Origin: Membranipora membranacea
Lineage: Eukaryota > Bryozoa > Gymnolaemata > Cheilostomatida > Membraniporidae
Assembly: GCA_914767715.1 (NCBI GenBank)
Contig: OU612070.1
Span: 20,946,025-21,010,024, forward strand
Length of the DNA: 64,000 nt
Reading direction: 5' to 3'
Shown here: one piece after another, positions 1 through 11,400 of the stretch
Layout: the number at the start of each line of letters is the position of its first letter
Position numbering within the stretch: the stretch's first letter is position 1
Notes under the pieces: generated by a model
What the model was told of the DNA's origin: nothing
The model's database searches: none
Seen by the model: only the letters and a program-made list of their open reading frames with translations
Translations under genes and position numbers: made by a program

Positions 1-90
1 TTTTTTTGGCAAAAGTGGACGTCGTTAAAGTTGGCGCTGACGGAGAACGGAGACCCGCAGAGACAAACGGACTTCAGATTTGAGACGAGC

Positions 91-113
91 AGGGGTTGCT
101 CCTCTTTATGAGG
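91..113. repeat. Two overlapping small inverted repeats in each monomer
   Basis: The stretch AGGGGTTGCTCCT (91-103) can pair as a five-base stem, with one G-T wobble, around TTG. The stretch CCTCTTTATGAGG (101-113) can pair as a four-base stem around five bases. They share CCT at 101-103, so they cannot form together. In most domain B and C units the first becomes AGGAGTTGCTCCT, a perfect five-base stem. In some units the second becomes CCTCCTTAGGAGG, a perfect five-base stem around TTA. These are short, and any structural role is inference. Confidence 0.55.
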
Positions 114-148
114 TAGGTTAAAAGCAAATCTATTTTTTGACCCGGGCG

Positions 149-156
149 AAAAAAAA
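149..156. repeat. Monomer A tract (eight A)
   Basis: A run of eight A on the + strand lies right after CCCGGGCG and is present in most monomers. Its length varies from six or seven to nine (for example near 4855, 8198, 24950, 45359, 51053 and 63107). This length variation shifts the minus-strand reading frame and creates or removes the apparent minus-strand open frames. Such A tracts are known to stiffen or bend DNA. Confidence 0.6.
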
Positions 157-161
157 CCATG

Positions 162-178
162 ATACCCTCCCTTGGTAT
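162..178. repeat. Five-base inverted repeat with seven-base loop
   Basis: ATACC at 162-166 is complementary to GGTAT at 174-178, with CTCCCTT between. It recurs in nearly all monomers; exceptions include about 3862 (GGCAT), 23284 (GGTACC), 50073 (TTGTAT) and 62456 (TTGATAT). It follows directly after the A tract. A stem this short could be chance in one sequence, and its recurrence only reflects copying of the monomer. Confidence 0.45.
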
Positions 179-333
179 AATTTTTGAAATTTCAAGTCAG
201 CGTAATTACCAACCAGTTAATCGGAGGATCCCAATATTCTGCAGTTTGAATAAGGCCAATAAGGGCTTGAAGTGGTCGGAGTTAGATAAGAATCCAACAG
301 AGTTTTAATTTTTCAATGCTGCCGTTTGGCATG

Positions 334-342
334 TTTTTTTTT
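334..342. repeat. Monomer T tract (nine T)
   Basis: A run of nine T on the + strand separates GTTTGGCATG from GGCAAAAG. It varies from about seven to eleven T between copies. In domains B and C it is sometimes interrupted by G (for example 27480, 42199, 59946) or replaced by a C-interrupted form (near 27144, 30494, 36180, 40526). It is one of the most length-variable points of the unit. Confidence 0.6.
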
Positions 343-3300
343 GGCAAAAGTGGACGTCGTTAAAGTTGGCGCTGACGGAGAACGGAGACCCGCAGAGACA
401 AACGGACTTCAGATTTGAGACGAGCAGGGGTTGCTCCTCTTTATGAGGTAGGTTAAAAGCAAATCTATTTTTTGACCCGGGCGAAAAAAAACCATGATAC
501 CCTCCCTTGGTATAATTTTTGAAATTTCAAGTCAGCGTAATTACCAACCAGTTAATCGGAGGATCCCAATATTCTGCAGTTTGAATAAGGCCAATAAGGG
601 CTTGAAGTGGTCGGAGTTAGATAAGAATCCAACAGAGTTTTAATTTTTCAATGCTGCCGTTTGGCATGTTTTTTTTTGGCAAAAGTGGACGTCGTTAAAG
701 TTGGCGCTGACGGAGAACGGAGACCCGCAGAGACAAACGGACTTCAGATTTGAGACGAGCAGGGGTTGCTCCTCTTTATGAGGTAGGTTAAAAGCAAATC
801 TATTTTTTGACCCGGGCGAAAAAAAACCATGATACCCTCCCTTGGTATAATTTTTGAAATTTCAAGTCAGCGTAATTACCAACCAGTTAATCGGAGGATC
901 CCAATATTCTGCAGTTTGAATAAGGCCAATAAGGGCTTGAAGTGGTCGGAGTTAGATAAGAATCCAACAGAGTTTTAATTTTTCAATGCTGCCGTTTGGC
1001 ATGTTTTTTTTTGGCAAAAGTGGACGTCGTTAAAGTTGGCGCTGACGGAGAACGGAGACCCGCAGAGACAAACGGACTTCAGATTTGAGACGAGCAGGGG
1101 TTGCTCCTCTTTATGAGGTAGGTTAAAAGCAAATCTATTTTTTGACCCGGGCGAAAAAAAACCATGATACCCTCCCTTGGTATAATTTTTGAAATTTCAA
1201 GTCAGCGTAATTACCAACCAGTTAATCGGAGGATCCCAATATTCTGCAGTTTGAATAAGGCCAATAAGGGCTTGAAGTGGTCGGAGTTAGATAAGAATCC
1301 AACAGAGTTTTAATTTTTCAATGCTGCCGTTTGGCATGTTTTTTTTTGGCAAAAGTGGACGTCGTTAAAGTTGGCGCTGACGGAGAACGGAGACCCGCAG
1401 AGACAAACGGACTTCAGATTTGAGACGAGCAGGGGTTGCTCCTCTTTATGAGGTAGGTTAAAAGCAAATCTATTTTTTGACCCGGGCGAAAAAAAACCAT
1501 GATACCCTCCCTTGGTATAATTATTGAAATTTCAAGTCAGCGTAATTACCAACCAGTTAATCGGAGGATCCCAATATTCTGCAGTTTGAATAAGGCCAAT
1601 AAGGGCTTGAAGTGGTCGGAGTTAGATAAGAATCCAACAGAGTTTTAATTTTTCAATGCTGCCGTTTGGCATGTTTTTTTTTGGCAAAAGTGGACGTCGT
1701 TAAAGTTGGCGCTGACGGAGAACGGAGACCCGCAGAGACAAACGGACTTCAGATTTGAGACGAGCAGGGGTTGCTCCTCTTTATGAGGTAGGTTAAAAGC
1801 AAATCTATTTTTTGACCCGGGCGAAAAAAAACCATGATACCCTCCCTTGGTATAATTTTTGAAATTTCAAGTCAGCGTAATTACCAACCAGTTAATCGGA
1901 GGATCCCAATATTCTGCAGTTTGAATAAGGCCAATAAGGGCTTGAAGTGGTCGGAGTTAGATAAGAATCCAACAGAGTTTTAATTTTTCAATGCTGCCGT
2001 TTGGCATGTTTTTTTTTGGCAAAAGTGGACGTCGTTAAAGTTGGCGCTGACGGAGAACGGAGACCCGCAGAGACAAACGGACTTCAGATTTGAGACGAGC
2101 AGGGGTTGCTCCTCTTTATGAGGTAGGTTAAAAGCAAATCTATTTTTTGACCCGGGCGAAAAAAAACCATGATACCCTCCCTTGGTATAATTATTGAAAT
2201 TTCAAGTCAGCGTAATTACCAACCAGTTAATCGGAGGATCCCAATATTCTGCAGTTTGAATAAGGCCAATAAGGGCTTGAAGTGGTCGGAGTTAGATAAG
2301 AATCCAACAGAGTTTTAATTTTTCAATGCTGCCGTTTGGCATGTTTTTTTGTGGCAAAAGTGGACGTCGTTAAAGTTGGCGCTGACGGAGAACGGAGACC
2401 CGCAGAGACAAACGGACTTCAGATTTGAGACGAGCAGGGGTTGCTCCTCTTTATGAGGTAGGTTAAAAGCAAATCTATTTTTTGACCCGGGCGAAAAAAA
2501 ACCATGATACCCTCCCTTGGTATAATTTTTGAAATTTCAAGTCAGCGTAATTACCAACCAGTTAATCGGAGGATCCCAATATTCTGCAGTTTGAATAAGG
2601 CCAATAAGGGCTTGAAGTGGTCGGAGTTAGATAAGAATCCAACAGAGTTTTAATTTTTCAATGCTGCCGTTTGGCATGTTTTTTTTTGGCAAAAGTGGAC
2701 GTCGTTAAAGTTGGCGCTGACGGAGAACGGAGACCCGCAGAGACAAACGGACTTCAGATTTGAGACGAGCAGGGGTTGCTCCTCTTTATGAGGTAGGTTA
2801 AAAGCAAATCTATTTTTTGACCCGGGCGAAAAAAAACCATGATACCCTCCCTTGGTATAATTTTTGAAATTTCAAGTCAGCGTAATTACCAACCAGTTAA
2901 TCGGAGGATCCCAATATTCTGCAGTTTGAATAAGGCCAATAAGGGCTTGAAGTGGTCGGAGTTAGATAAGAATCCAACAGAGTTTTAATTTTTCAATGCT
3001 GCCGTTTGGCATGTTTTTTTTTGGCAAAAGTGGACGTCGTTAAAGTTGGCGCTGACGGAGAACGGAGACCCGCAGAGACAAACGGACTTCAGATTTGAGA
3101 CGAGCAGGGGTTGCTCCTCTTTATGAGGTAGGTTAAAAGCAAATCTATTTTTTGACCCGGGCGAAAAAAAACCATGATACCCTCCCTTGGTATAATTTTT
3201 GAAATTTCAAGTCAGCGTAATTACCAACCAGTTAATCGGAGGATCCCAATATTCTGCAGTTTGAATAAGGCCAATAAGGGCTTGAAGTGGTCGGAGTTAG

Positions 3301-3484
3301 ATAAGAATCCAACAGAGTTTTAATTTTTCAATGCTGCCGTTTGGCATGTTTTTTTTTGGCAAAAGTGGACGTCGTTAAAGTTGGCGCTGACGGAGAACGG
3401 AGACCCGCAGAGACAAACGGACTTCAGATTTGAGACGAGCAGGGGTTGCTCCTCTTTATGAGGTAGGTTAAAAGCAAATCTATT

Positions 3485-5490
3485 TTTTGACCCGGGGCGA
3501 AAAAAAACCATGATACCCTCCCTTGGTATAATTTTTGAAATTTCAAGTCAGCGTAATTACCAACCAGTTAATCGGAGGATCCCAATATTCTGCAGTTTGA
3601 ATAAGGCCAATAAGGGCTTGAAGTGGTCGGAGTTAGATAAGAATCCAACAGAGTTTTAATTTTTCAATGCTGCCGTTTGGCATGTTTTTTTTTGGCAAAA
3701 GTGGACGTCGTTAAAGTTGGCGCTGACGGAGAACGGAGACCCGCAGAGACAAACGGACTTCAGATTTGAGACGAGCAGGGGTTGCTCCTCTTTATGAGGT
3801 AGGTTAAAAGCAAATCTATTTTTTGACCCGGGCGAAAAAAAACCATGATACCCTCCCTTGGCATAATTTTTGAAATTTCAAGTCAGCGTAATTACCAACC
3901 AGTTAATCGGAGGATCCCAATATTCTGCAGTTTGAATAAGGCCAATAAGGGCTTGAAGTGGTCGGAGTTAGATAAGAATCCAACAGAGTTTTAATTTTTC
4001 AATGCTGCCGTTTGGCATGTTTTTTTTTTGGCAAAAAGTGGACGTCGTTAAAGTTGGCGCTGACGGAGAACGGAGACCCGCAGAGACAAACGGACTTCAG
4101 ATTTGAGACGAGCAGGGGTTGCTCCTCTTTATGAGGTAGGTTAAAAGCAAATCTATTTTTTGACCCGGGCGAAAAAAAAACCATGATACCCTCCCTTGGT
4201 ATAATTATTGAAATTTCAAGTCAGCGTAATTACCAACCAGTTAATCGGAGGATCCCAATATTCTGCAGTTTGAATAAGGCCAATAAGGGCTTGAAGTGGT
4301 CGGAGTTAGATAAGAATCCAACAGAGTTTTAATTTTCAATGCTGCCGTTTGGCATGTTTTTTTTTGGCAAAAGTGGACGTCGTTAAAGTTGGCGCTGACG
4401 GAGAAAGGAGACCCGCAGAGACAAACGGACTTCAGATTTGAGACGAGCAGGGGTTGCTCCTCTTTATGAGGTAGGTTAAAAGCAAATCTATTTTTTGACC
4501 CGGGCGAAAAAAAACCATGATACCCTCCCTTGGTATAATTTTTGAAATTTCAAGTCAGCGTAATTACCAACCAGTTAATCGGAGGATCCCAATATTCTGC
4601 AGTTTGAATAAGGCCAATAAGGGCTTGAAGTGGTCGGAGTTAGATAAGAATCCAACAGAGTTTTAATTTTTCAATGCTGCCGTTTGGCATGTTTTTTTTT
4701 GGCAAAAGTGGACGTCGTTAAAGTTGGCGCTGACGGAGAACGGAGACCCGCAGAGACAAACGGACTTCAGATTTGAGACGAGCAGGGGTTGCTCCTCTTT
4801 ATGAGGTAGGTTAAAAGCAAATCTATTTTTTTGACTCCGGGCGAAAAAAACATGATACCCTCCCTTGGTATAATTATTGAAATTTCAAGTCAGCGTAATT
4901 ACCAACCAGTTAATCGGAGGATCCCAATATTCTGCAGTTTGAATAAGGCCAATAAGGGCTTGAAGTGGTCGGAGTTAGATAAGAATCCAACAGAGTTTTA
5001 ATTTTTCAATGCTGCCGTTTTGGCATGTTTTTTTTTGGCAAAAGTGGACGTCGTTAAAGTTGGCGCTGACGGAGAACGGAGACCCGCAGAGACAAACGGA
5101 CTTCAGATTTGAGACGAGCAGGGGTTGCTCCTCTTTATGAGGTAGGTTAAAAGCAAATCTATTTTTTGACCCGGGCGAAAAAAAACCATGATACCCTCCC
5201 TTGGTATAATTTTTGAAATTTCAAGTCAGCGTAATTACCAACCAGTTAATCGGAGGATCCCAATATTCTGCAGTTTGAATAAGGCCAATAAGGGCTTGAA
5301 GTGGGTCGGAGTTAGATAAGAATCCAACAGAGTTTTTAATTTTTCAATGCTGCCGTTTGGCATGTTTTTTTTTGGCAAAAGTGGACGTCGTTAAAGTTGG
5401 CGCTGACGGAGAACGGAGACCCGCAGAGACAAACGGACTTCAGATTTGAGACGAGCAGGGGTTGCTCCTCTTTATGAGGTAGGTTAAAGC
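3485..5490. repeat. Monomers with clustered one-base indels
   Basis: Six adjacent units in domain A carry single-base length changes, almost all in homopolymers. They include an extra G after CCC near 3494, extra T and A near 4025-4036, an extra A near 4175, a lost T near 4335, an extra T and an altered CCC near 4830-4840, a lost A/C near 4850, an extra T near 5019, an extra G near 5304, an extra T near 5335 and a lost A near 5485. Units on either side, back to position 1 and on to about 14.7 kb, keep exactly 335 bp. The pattern fits weakly polished long-read sequence better than biology. Confidence 0.7.
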
Positions 5491-8400
5491 AAATCTATTT
5501 TTTGACCCGGGCGAAAAAAAACCATGATACCCTCCCTTGGTATAATTTTTGAAATTTCAAGTCAGCGTAATTACCAACCAGTTAATCGGAGGATCCCAAT
5601 ATTCTGCAGTTTGAATAAGGCCAATAAGGGCTTGAAGTGGTCGGAGTTAGATAAGAATCCAACAGAGTTTTAATTTTTCAATGCTGCCGTTTGGCATGTT
5701 TTTTTTTGGCAAAAGTGGACGTCGTTAAAGTTGGCGCTGACGGAGAACGGAGACCCGCAGAGACAAACGGACTTCAGATTTGAGACGAGCAGGGGTTGCT
5801 CCTCTTTATGAGGTAGGTTAAAAGCAAATCTATTTTTTGACCCGGGCGAAAAAAAACCATGATACCCTCCCTTGGTATAATTTTTGAAATTTCAAGTCAG
5901 CGTAATTACCAACCAGTTAATCGGAGGATCCCAATATTCTGCAGTTTGAATAAGGCCAATAAGGGCTTGAAGTGGTCGGAGTTAGATAAGAATCCAACAG
6001 AGTTTTAATTTTTCAATGCTGCCGTTTGGCATGTTTTTTTTTGGCAAAAGTGGACGTCGTTAAAGTTGGCGCTGACGGAGAACGGAGACCCGCAGAGACA
6101 AACGGACTTCAGATTTGAGACGAGCAGGGGTTGCTCCTCTTTATGAGGTAGGTTAAAAGCAAATCTATTTTTTGACCCGGGCGAAAAAAAACCATGATAC
6201 CCTCCCTTGGTATAATTATTGAAATTTCAAGTCAGCGTAATTACCAACCAGTTAATCGGAGGATCCCAATATTCTGCAGTTTGAATAAGGCCAATAAGGG
6301 CTTGAAGTGGTCGGAGTTAGATAAGAATCCAACAGAGTTTTAATTTTTCAATGCTGCCGTTTGGCATGTTTTTTTTTGGCAAAAGTGGACGTCGTTAAAG
6401 TTGGCGCTGACGGAGAACGGAGACCCGCAGAGACAAACGGACTTCAGATTTGAGACGAGCAGGGGTTGCTCCTCTTTATGAGGTAGGTTAAAAGCAAATC
6501 TATTTTTTGACCCGGGCGAAAAAAAACCATGATACCCTCCCTTGGTATAATTTTTGAAATTTCAAGTCAGCGTAATTACCAACCAGTTAATCGGAGGATC
6601 CCAATATTCTGCAGTTTGAATAAGGCCAATAAGGGCTTGAAGTGGTCGGAGTTAGATAAGAATCCAACAGAGTTTTAATTTTTCAATGCTGCCGTTTGGC
6701 ATGTTTTTTTTTGGCAAAAGTGGACGTCGTTAAAGTTGGCGCTGACGGAGAACGGAGACCCGCAGAGACAAACGGACTTCAGATTTGAGACGAGCAGGGG
6801 TTGCTCCTCTTTATGAGGTAGGTTAAAAGCAAATCTATTTTTTGACCCGGGCGAAAAAAAACCATGATACCCTCCCTTGGTATAATTATTGAAATTTCAA
6901 GTCAGCGTAATTACCAACCAGTTAATCGGAGGATCCCAATATTCTGCAGTTTGAATAAGGCCAATAAGGGCTTGAAGTGGTCGGAGTTAGATAAGAATCC
7001 AACAGAGTTTTAATTTTTCAATGCTGCCGTTTGGCATGTTTTTTTTTGGCAAAAGTGGACGTCGTTAAAGTTGGCGCTGACGGAGAACGGAGACCCGCAG
7101 AGACAAACGGACTTCAGATTTGAGACGAGCAGGGGTTGCTCCTCTTTATGAGGTAGGTTAAAAGCAAATCTATTTTTTGACCCGGGCGAAAAAAAACCAT
7201 GATACCCTCCCTTGGTATAATTTTTGAAATTTCAAGTCAGCGTAATTACCAACCAGTTAATCGGAGGATCCCAATATTCTGCAGTTTGAATAAGGCCAAT
7301 AAGGGCTTGAAGTGGTCGGAGTTAGATAAGAATCCAACAGAGTTTTAATTTTTCAATGCTGCCGTTTGGCATGTTTTTTTTTGGCAAAAGTGGACGTCGT
7401 TAAAGTTGGCGCTGACGGAGAACGGAGACCCGCAGAGACAAACGGACTTCAGATTTGAGACGAGCAGGGGTTGCTCCTCTTTATGAGGTAGGTTAAAAGC
7501 AAATCTATTTTTTGACCCGGGCGAAAAAAAACCATGATACCCTCCCTTGGTATAATTTTTGAAATTTCAAGTCAGCGTAATTACCAACCAGTTAATCGGA
7601 GGATCCCAATATTCTGCAGTTTGAATAAGGCCAATAAGGGCTTGAAGTGGTCGGAGTTAGATAAGAATCCAACAGAGTTTAAATTTTTCAATGCTGCCGT
7701 TTGGCATGTTTTTTTTTGGCAAAAGTGGACGTCGTTAAAGTTGGCGCTGACGGAGAACGGAGACCCGCAGAGACAAACGGACTTCAGATTTGAGACGAGC
7801 AGGGGTTGCTCCTCTTTATGAGGTAGGTTAAAAGCAAATCTATTTTTTGACCCGGGCGAAAAAAAACCATGATACCCTCCCTTGGTATAATTTTTGAAAT
7901 TTCAAGTCAGCGTAATTACCAACCAGTTAATCGGAGGATCCCAATATTCTGCAGTTTGAATAAGGCCAATAAGGGCTTGAAGTGGTCGGAGTTAGATAAG
8001 AATCCAACAGAGTTTTAATTTTTCAATGCTGCCGTTTGGCATGTTTTTTTTTGGCAAAAGTGGACGTCGTTAAAGTTGGCGCTGACGGAGAACGGAGACC
8101 CGCAGAGACAAACGGACTTCAGATTTGAGACGAGCAGGGGTTGCTCCTCTTTATGAGGTAGGTTAAAAGCAAATCTATTTTTTGACCCGGGCGAAAAAAA
8201 AACCATGATACCCTCCCTTGGTATAATTTTTGAAATTTCAAGTCAGCGTAATTACCAACCAGTTAATCGGAGGATCCCAATATTCTGCAGTTTGAATAAG
8301 GCCAATAAGGGCTTGAAGTGGTCGGAGTTAGATAAGAATCCAACAGAGTTTTAATTTTTCAATGCTGCCGTTTGGCATGTTTTTTTTTGGCAAAAGTGGA

Positions 8401-11400
8401 CGTCGTTAAAGTTGGCGCTGACGGAGAACGGAGACCCGCAGAGACAAACGGACTTCAGATTTGAGACGAGCAGGGGTTGCTCCTCTTTATGAGGTAGGTT
8501 AAAAGCAAATCTATTTTTTGACCCGGGCGAAAAAAAACCATGATACCCTCCCTTGGTATAATTTTTGAAATTTCAAGTCAGCGTAATTACCAACCAGTTA
8601 ATCGGAGGATCCCAATATTCTGCAGTTTGAATAAGGCCAATAAGGGCTTGAAGTGGTCGGAGTTAGATAAGAATCCAACAGAGTTTTAATTTTTCAATGC
8701 TGCCGTTTGGCATGTTTTTTTTTGGCAAAAGTGGACGTCGTTAAAGTTGGCGCTGACGGAGAACGGAGACCCGCAGAGACAAACGGACTTCAGATTTGAG
8801 ACGAGCAGGGGTTGCTCCTCTTTATGAGGTAGGTTAAAAGCAAATCTATTTTTTGACCCGGGCGAAAAAAAACCATGATACCCTCCCTTGGTATAATTAT
8901 TGAAATTTCAAGTCAGCGTAATTACCAACCAGTTAATCGGAGGATCCCAATATTCTGCAGTTTGAATAAGGCCAATAAGGGCTTGAAGTGGTCGGAGTTA
9001 GATAAGAATCCAACAGAGTTTTAATTTTTCAATGCTGCCGTTTGGCATGTTTTTTTTTGGCAAAAGTGGACGTCGTTAAAGTTGGCGCTGACGGAGAACG
9101 GAGACCCGCAGAGACAAACGGACTTCAGATTTGAGACGAGCAGGGGTTGCTCCTCTTTATGAGGTAGGTTAAAAGCAAATCTATTTTTTGACCCGGGCGA
9201 AAAAAAACCATGATACCCTCCCTTGGTATAATTTTTGAAATTTCAAGTCAGCGTAATTACCAACCAGTTAATCGGAGGATCCCAATATTCTGCAGTTTGA
9301 ATAAGGCCAATAAGGGCTTGAAGTGGTCGGAGTTAGATAAGAATCCAACAGAGTTTTAATTTTTCAATGCTGCCGTTTGGCATGTTTTTTTTTGGCAAAA
9401 GTGGACGTCGTTAAAGTTGGCGCTGACGGAGAACGGAGACCCGCAGAGACAAACGGACTTCAGATTTGAGACGAGCAGGGGTTGCTCCTCTTTATGAGGT
9501 AGGTTAAAAGCAAATCTATTTTTTGACCCGGGCGAAAAAAAACCATGATACCCTCCCTTGGTATAATTTTTGAAATTTCAAGTCAGCGTAATTACCAACC
9601 AGTTAATCGGAGGATCCCAATATTCTGCAGTTTGAATAAGGCCAATAAGGGCTTGAAGTGGTCGGAGTTAGATAAGAATCCAACAGAGTTTTAATTTTTC
9701 AATGCTGCCGTTTGGCATGTTTTTTTTTGGCAAAAGTGGACGTCGTTAAAGTTGGCGCTGACGGAGAACGGAGACCCGCAGAGACAAACGGACTTCAGAT
9801 TTGAGACGAGCAGGGGTTGCTCCTCTTTATGAGGTAGGTTAAAAGCAAATCTATTTTTTGACCCGGGCGAAAAAAAACCATGATACCCTCCCTTGGTATA
9901 ATTTTTGAAATTTCAAGTCAGCGTAATTACCAACCAGTTAATCGGAGGATCCCAATATTCTGCAGTTTGAATAAGGCCAATAAGGGCTTGAAGTGGTCGG
10001 AGTTAGATAAGAATCCAACAGAGTTTTAATTTTTCAATGCTGCCGTTTGGCATGTTTTTTTTTGGCAAAAGTGGACGTCGTTAAAGTTGGCGCTGACGGA
10101 GAACGGAGACCCGCAGAGACAAACGGACTTCAGATTTGAGACGAGCAGGGGTTGCTCCTCTTTATGAGGTAGGTTAAAAGCAAATCTATTTTTTGACCCG
10201 GGCGAAAAAAAACCATGATACCCTCCCTTGGTATAATTTTTGAAATTTCAAGTCAGCGTAATTACCAACCAGTTAATCGGAGGATCCCAATATTCTGCAG
10301 TTTGAATAAGGCCAATAAGGGCTTGAAGTGGTCGGAGTTAGATAAGAATCCAACAGAGTTTTAATTTTTCAATGCTGCCGTTTGGCATGTTTTTTTTTGG
10401 CAAAAGTGGACGTCGTTAAAGTTGGCGCTGACGGAGAACGGAGACCCGCAGAGACAAACGGACTTCAGATTTGAGACGAGCAGGGGTTGCTCCTCTTTAT
10501 GAGGTAGGTTAAAAGCAAATCTATTTTTTGACCCGGGCGAAAAAAAACCATGATACCCTCCCTTGGTATAATTTTTGAAATTTCAAGTCAGCGTAATTAC
10601 CAACCAGTTAATCGGAGGATCCCAATATTCTGCAGTTTGAATAAGGCCAATAAGGGCTTGAAGTGGTCGGAGTTAGATAAGAATCCAACAGAGTTTTAAT
10701 TTTTCAATGCTGCCGTTTGGCATGTTTTTTTTTGGCAAAAGTGGACGTCGTTAAAGTTGGCGCTGACGGAGAACGGAGACCCGCAGAGACAAACGGACTT
10801 CAGATTTGAGACGAGCAGGGGTTGCTCCTCTTTATGAGGTAGGTTAAAAGCAAATCTATTTTTTGACCCGGGCGAAAAAAAACCATGATACCCTCCCTTG
10901 GTATAATTATTGAAATTTCAAGTCAGCGTAATTACCAACCAGTTAATCGGAGGATCCCAATATTCTGCAGTTTGAATAAGGCCAATAAGGGCTTGAAGTG
11001 GTCGGAGTTAGATAAGAATCCAACAGAGTTTTAATTTTTCAATGCTGCCGTTTGGCATGTTTTTTTTTGGCAAAAGTGGACGTCGTTAAAGTTGGCGCTG
11101 ACGGAGAACGGAGACCCGCAGAGACAAACGGACTTCAGATTTGAGACGAGCAGGGGTTGCTCCTCTTTATGAGGTAGGTTAAAAGCAAATCTATTTTTTG
11201 ACCCGGGCGAAAAAAAACCATGATACCCTCCCTTGGTATAATTTTTGAAATTTCAAGTCAGCGTAATTACCAACCAGTTAATCGGAGGATCCCAATATTC
11301 TGCAGTTTGAATAAGGCCAATAAGGGCTTGAAGTGGTCGGAGTTAGATAAGAATCCAACAGAGTTTTAATTTTTCAATGCTGCCGTTTGGCATGTTTTTT

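Larger units (their letters stand above)
8..342. repeat. Reference monomer (first complete unit)
   Basis: This unit is 335 bp with 141 G+C (42%), counted by hand as 81 G and 60 C on the + strand. It holds 14 CpG dinucleotides against about 14.5 expected from composition. Landmarks in order: GACGTC at 18-23, a tandem pair of ACGGAGA at 40-53, two overlapping small inverted repeats at 91-113, CCCGGG at 141-146, an eight-A tract at 149-156, an inverted repeat at 162-178, GGATCC at 226-231, CTGCAG at 239-244, and a nine-T tract at 334-342. The phase is my choice, since a tandem array has no natural start. I see no convincing half-unit repetition, so 335 bp appears to be the basic unit rather than a dimer of about 167 bp. 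Confidence 0.95.

Noticed and set aside
171-181. TATAAT-like bacterial promoter element in each monomer
   Set aside because: GGTATAATTTT resembles a -10 box, but there is no spaced -35 element, no gene follows, and the array is eukaryotic in character. An AT-rich match is expected by chance.
8-342. CENP-B box-like motif
   Set aside because: I looked on both strands around TTCGCCCGGGTC and GTCGTTAAAG for the NTTCGNNNNANNCGGGN pattern. The required A and CGGG spacing is absent.
8-342. Monomer as an ancient dimer of about 167-bp halves
   Set aside because: Comparing the two halves by eye gave only short shared words such as CGGAG, with no collinear similarity. A sensitive self-alignment could revise this.
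3320-3511. Recurrent minus-strand open frames of 60-82 codons, with similar translations in many monomers, as possible small genes
   Set aside because: The frame exists only where the A tract (T run on the minus strand) or a neighbouring homopolymer has a particular length, or where one substitution removes the TGA seen in the standard unit. Most monomers lack it, two different frames are produced by different changes, and there is no ribosome-binding site, splice signal or recognisable domain.
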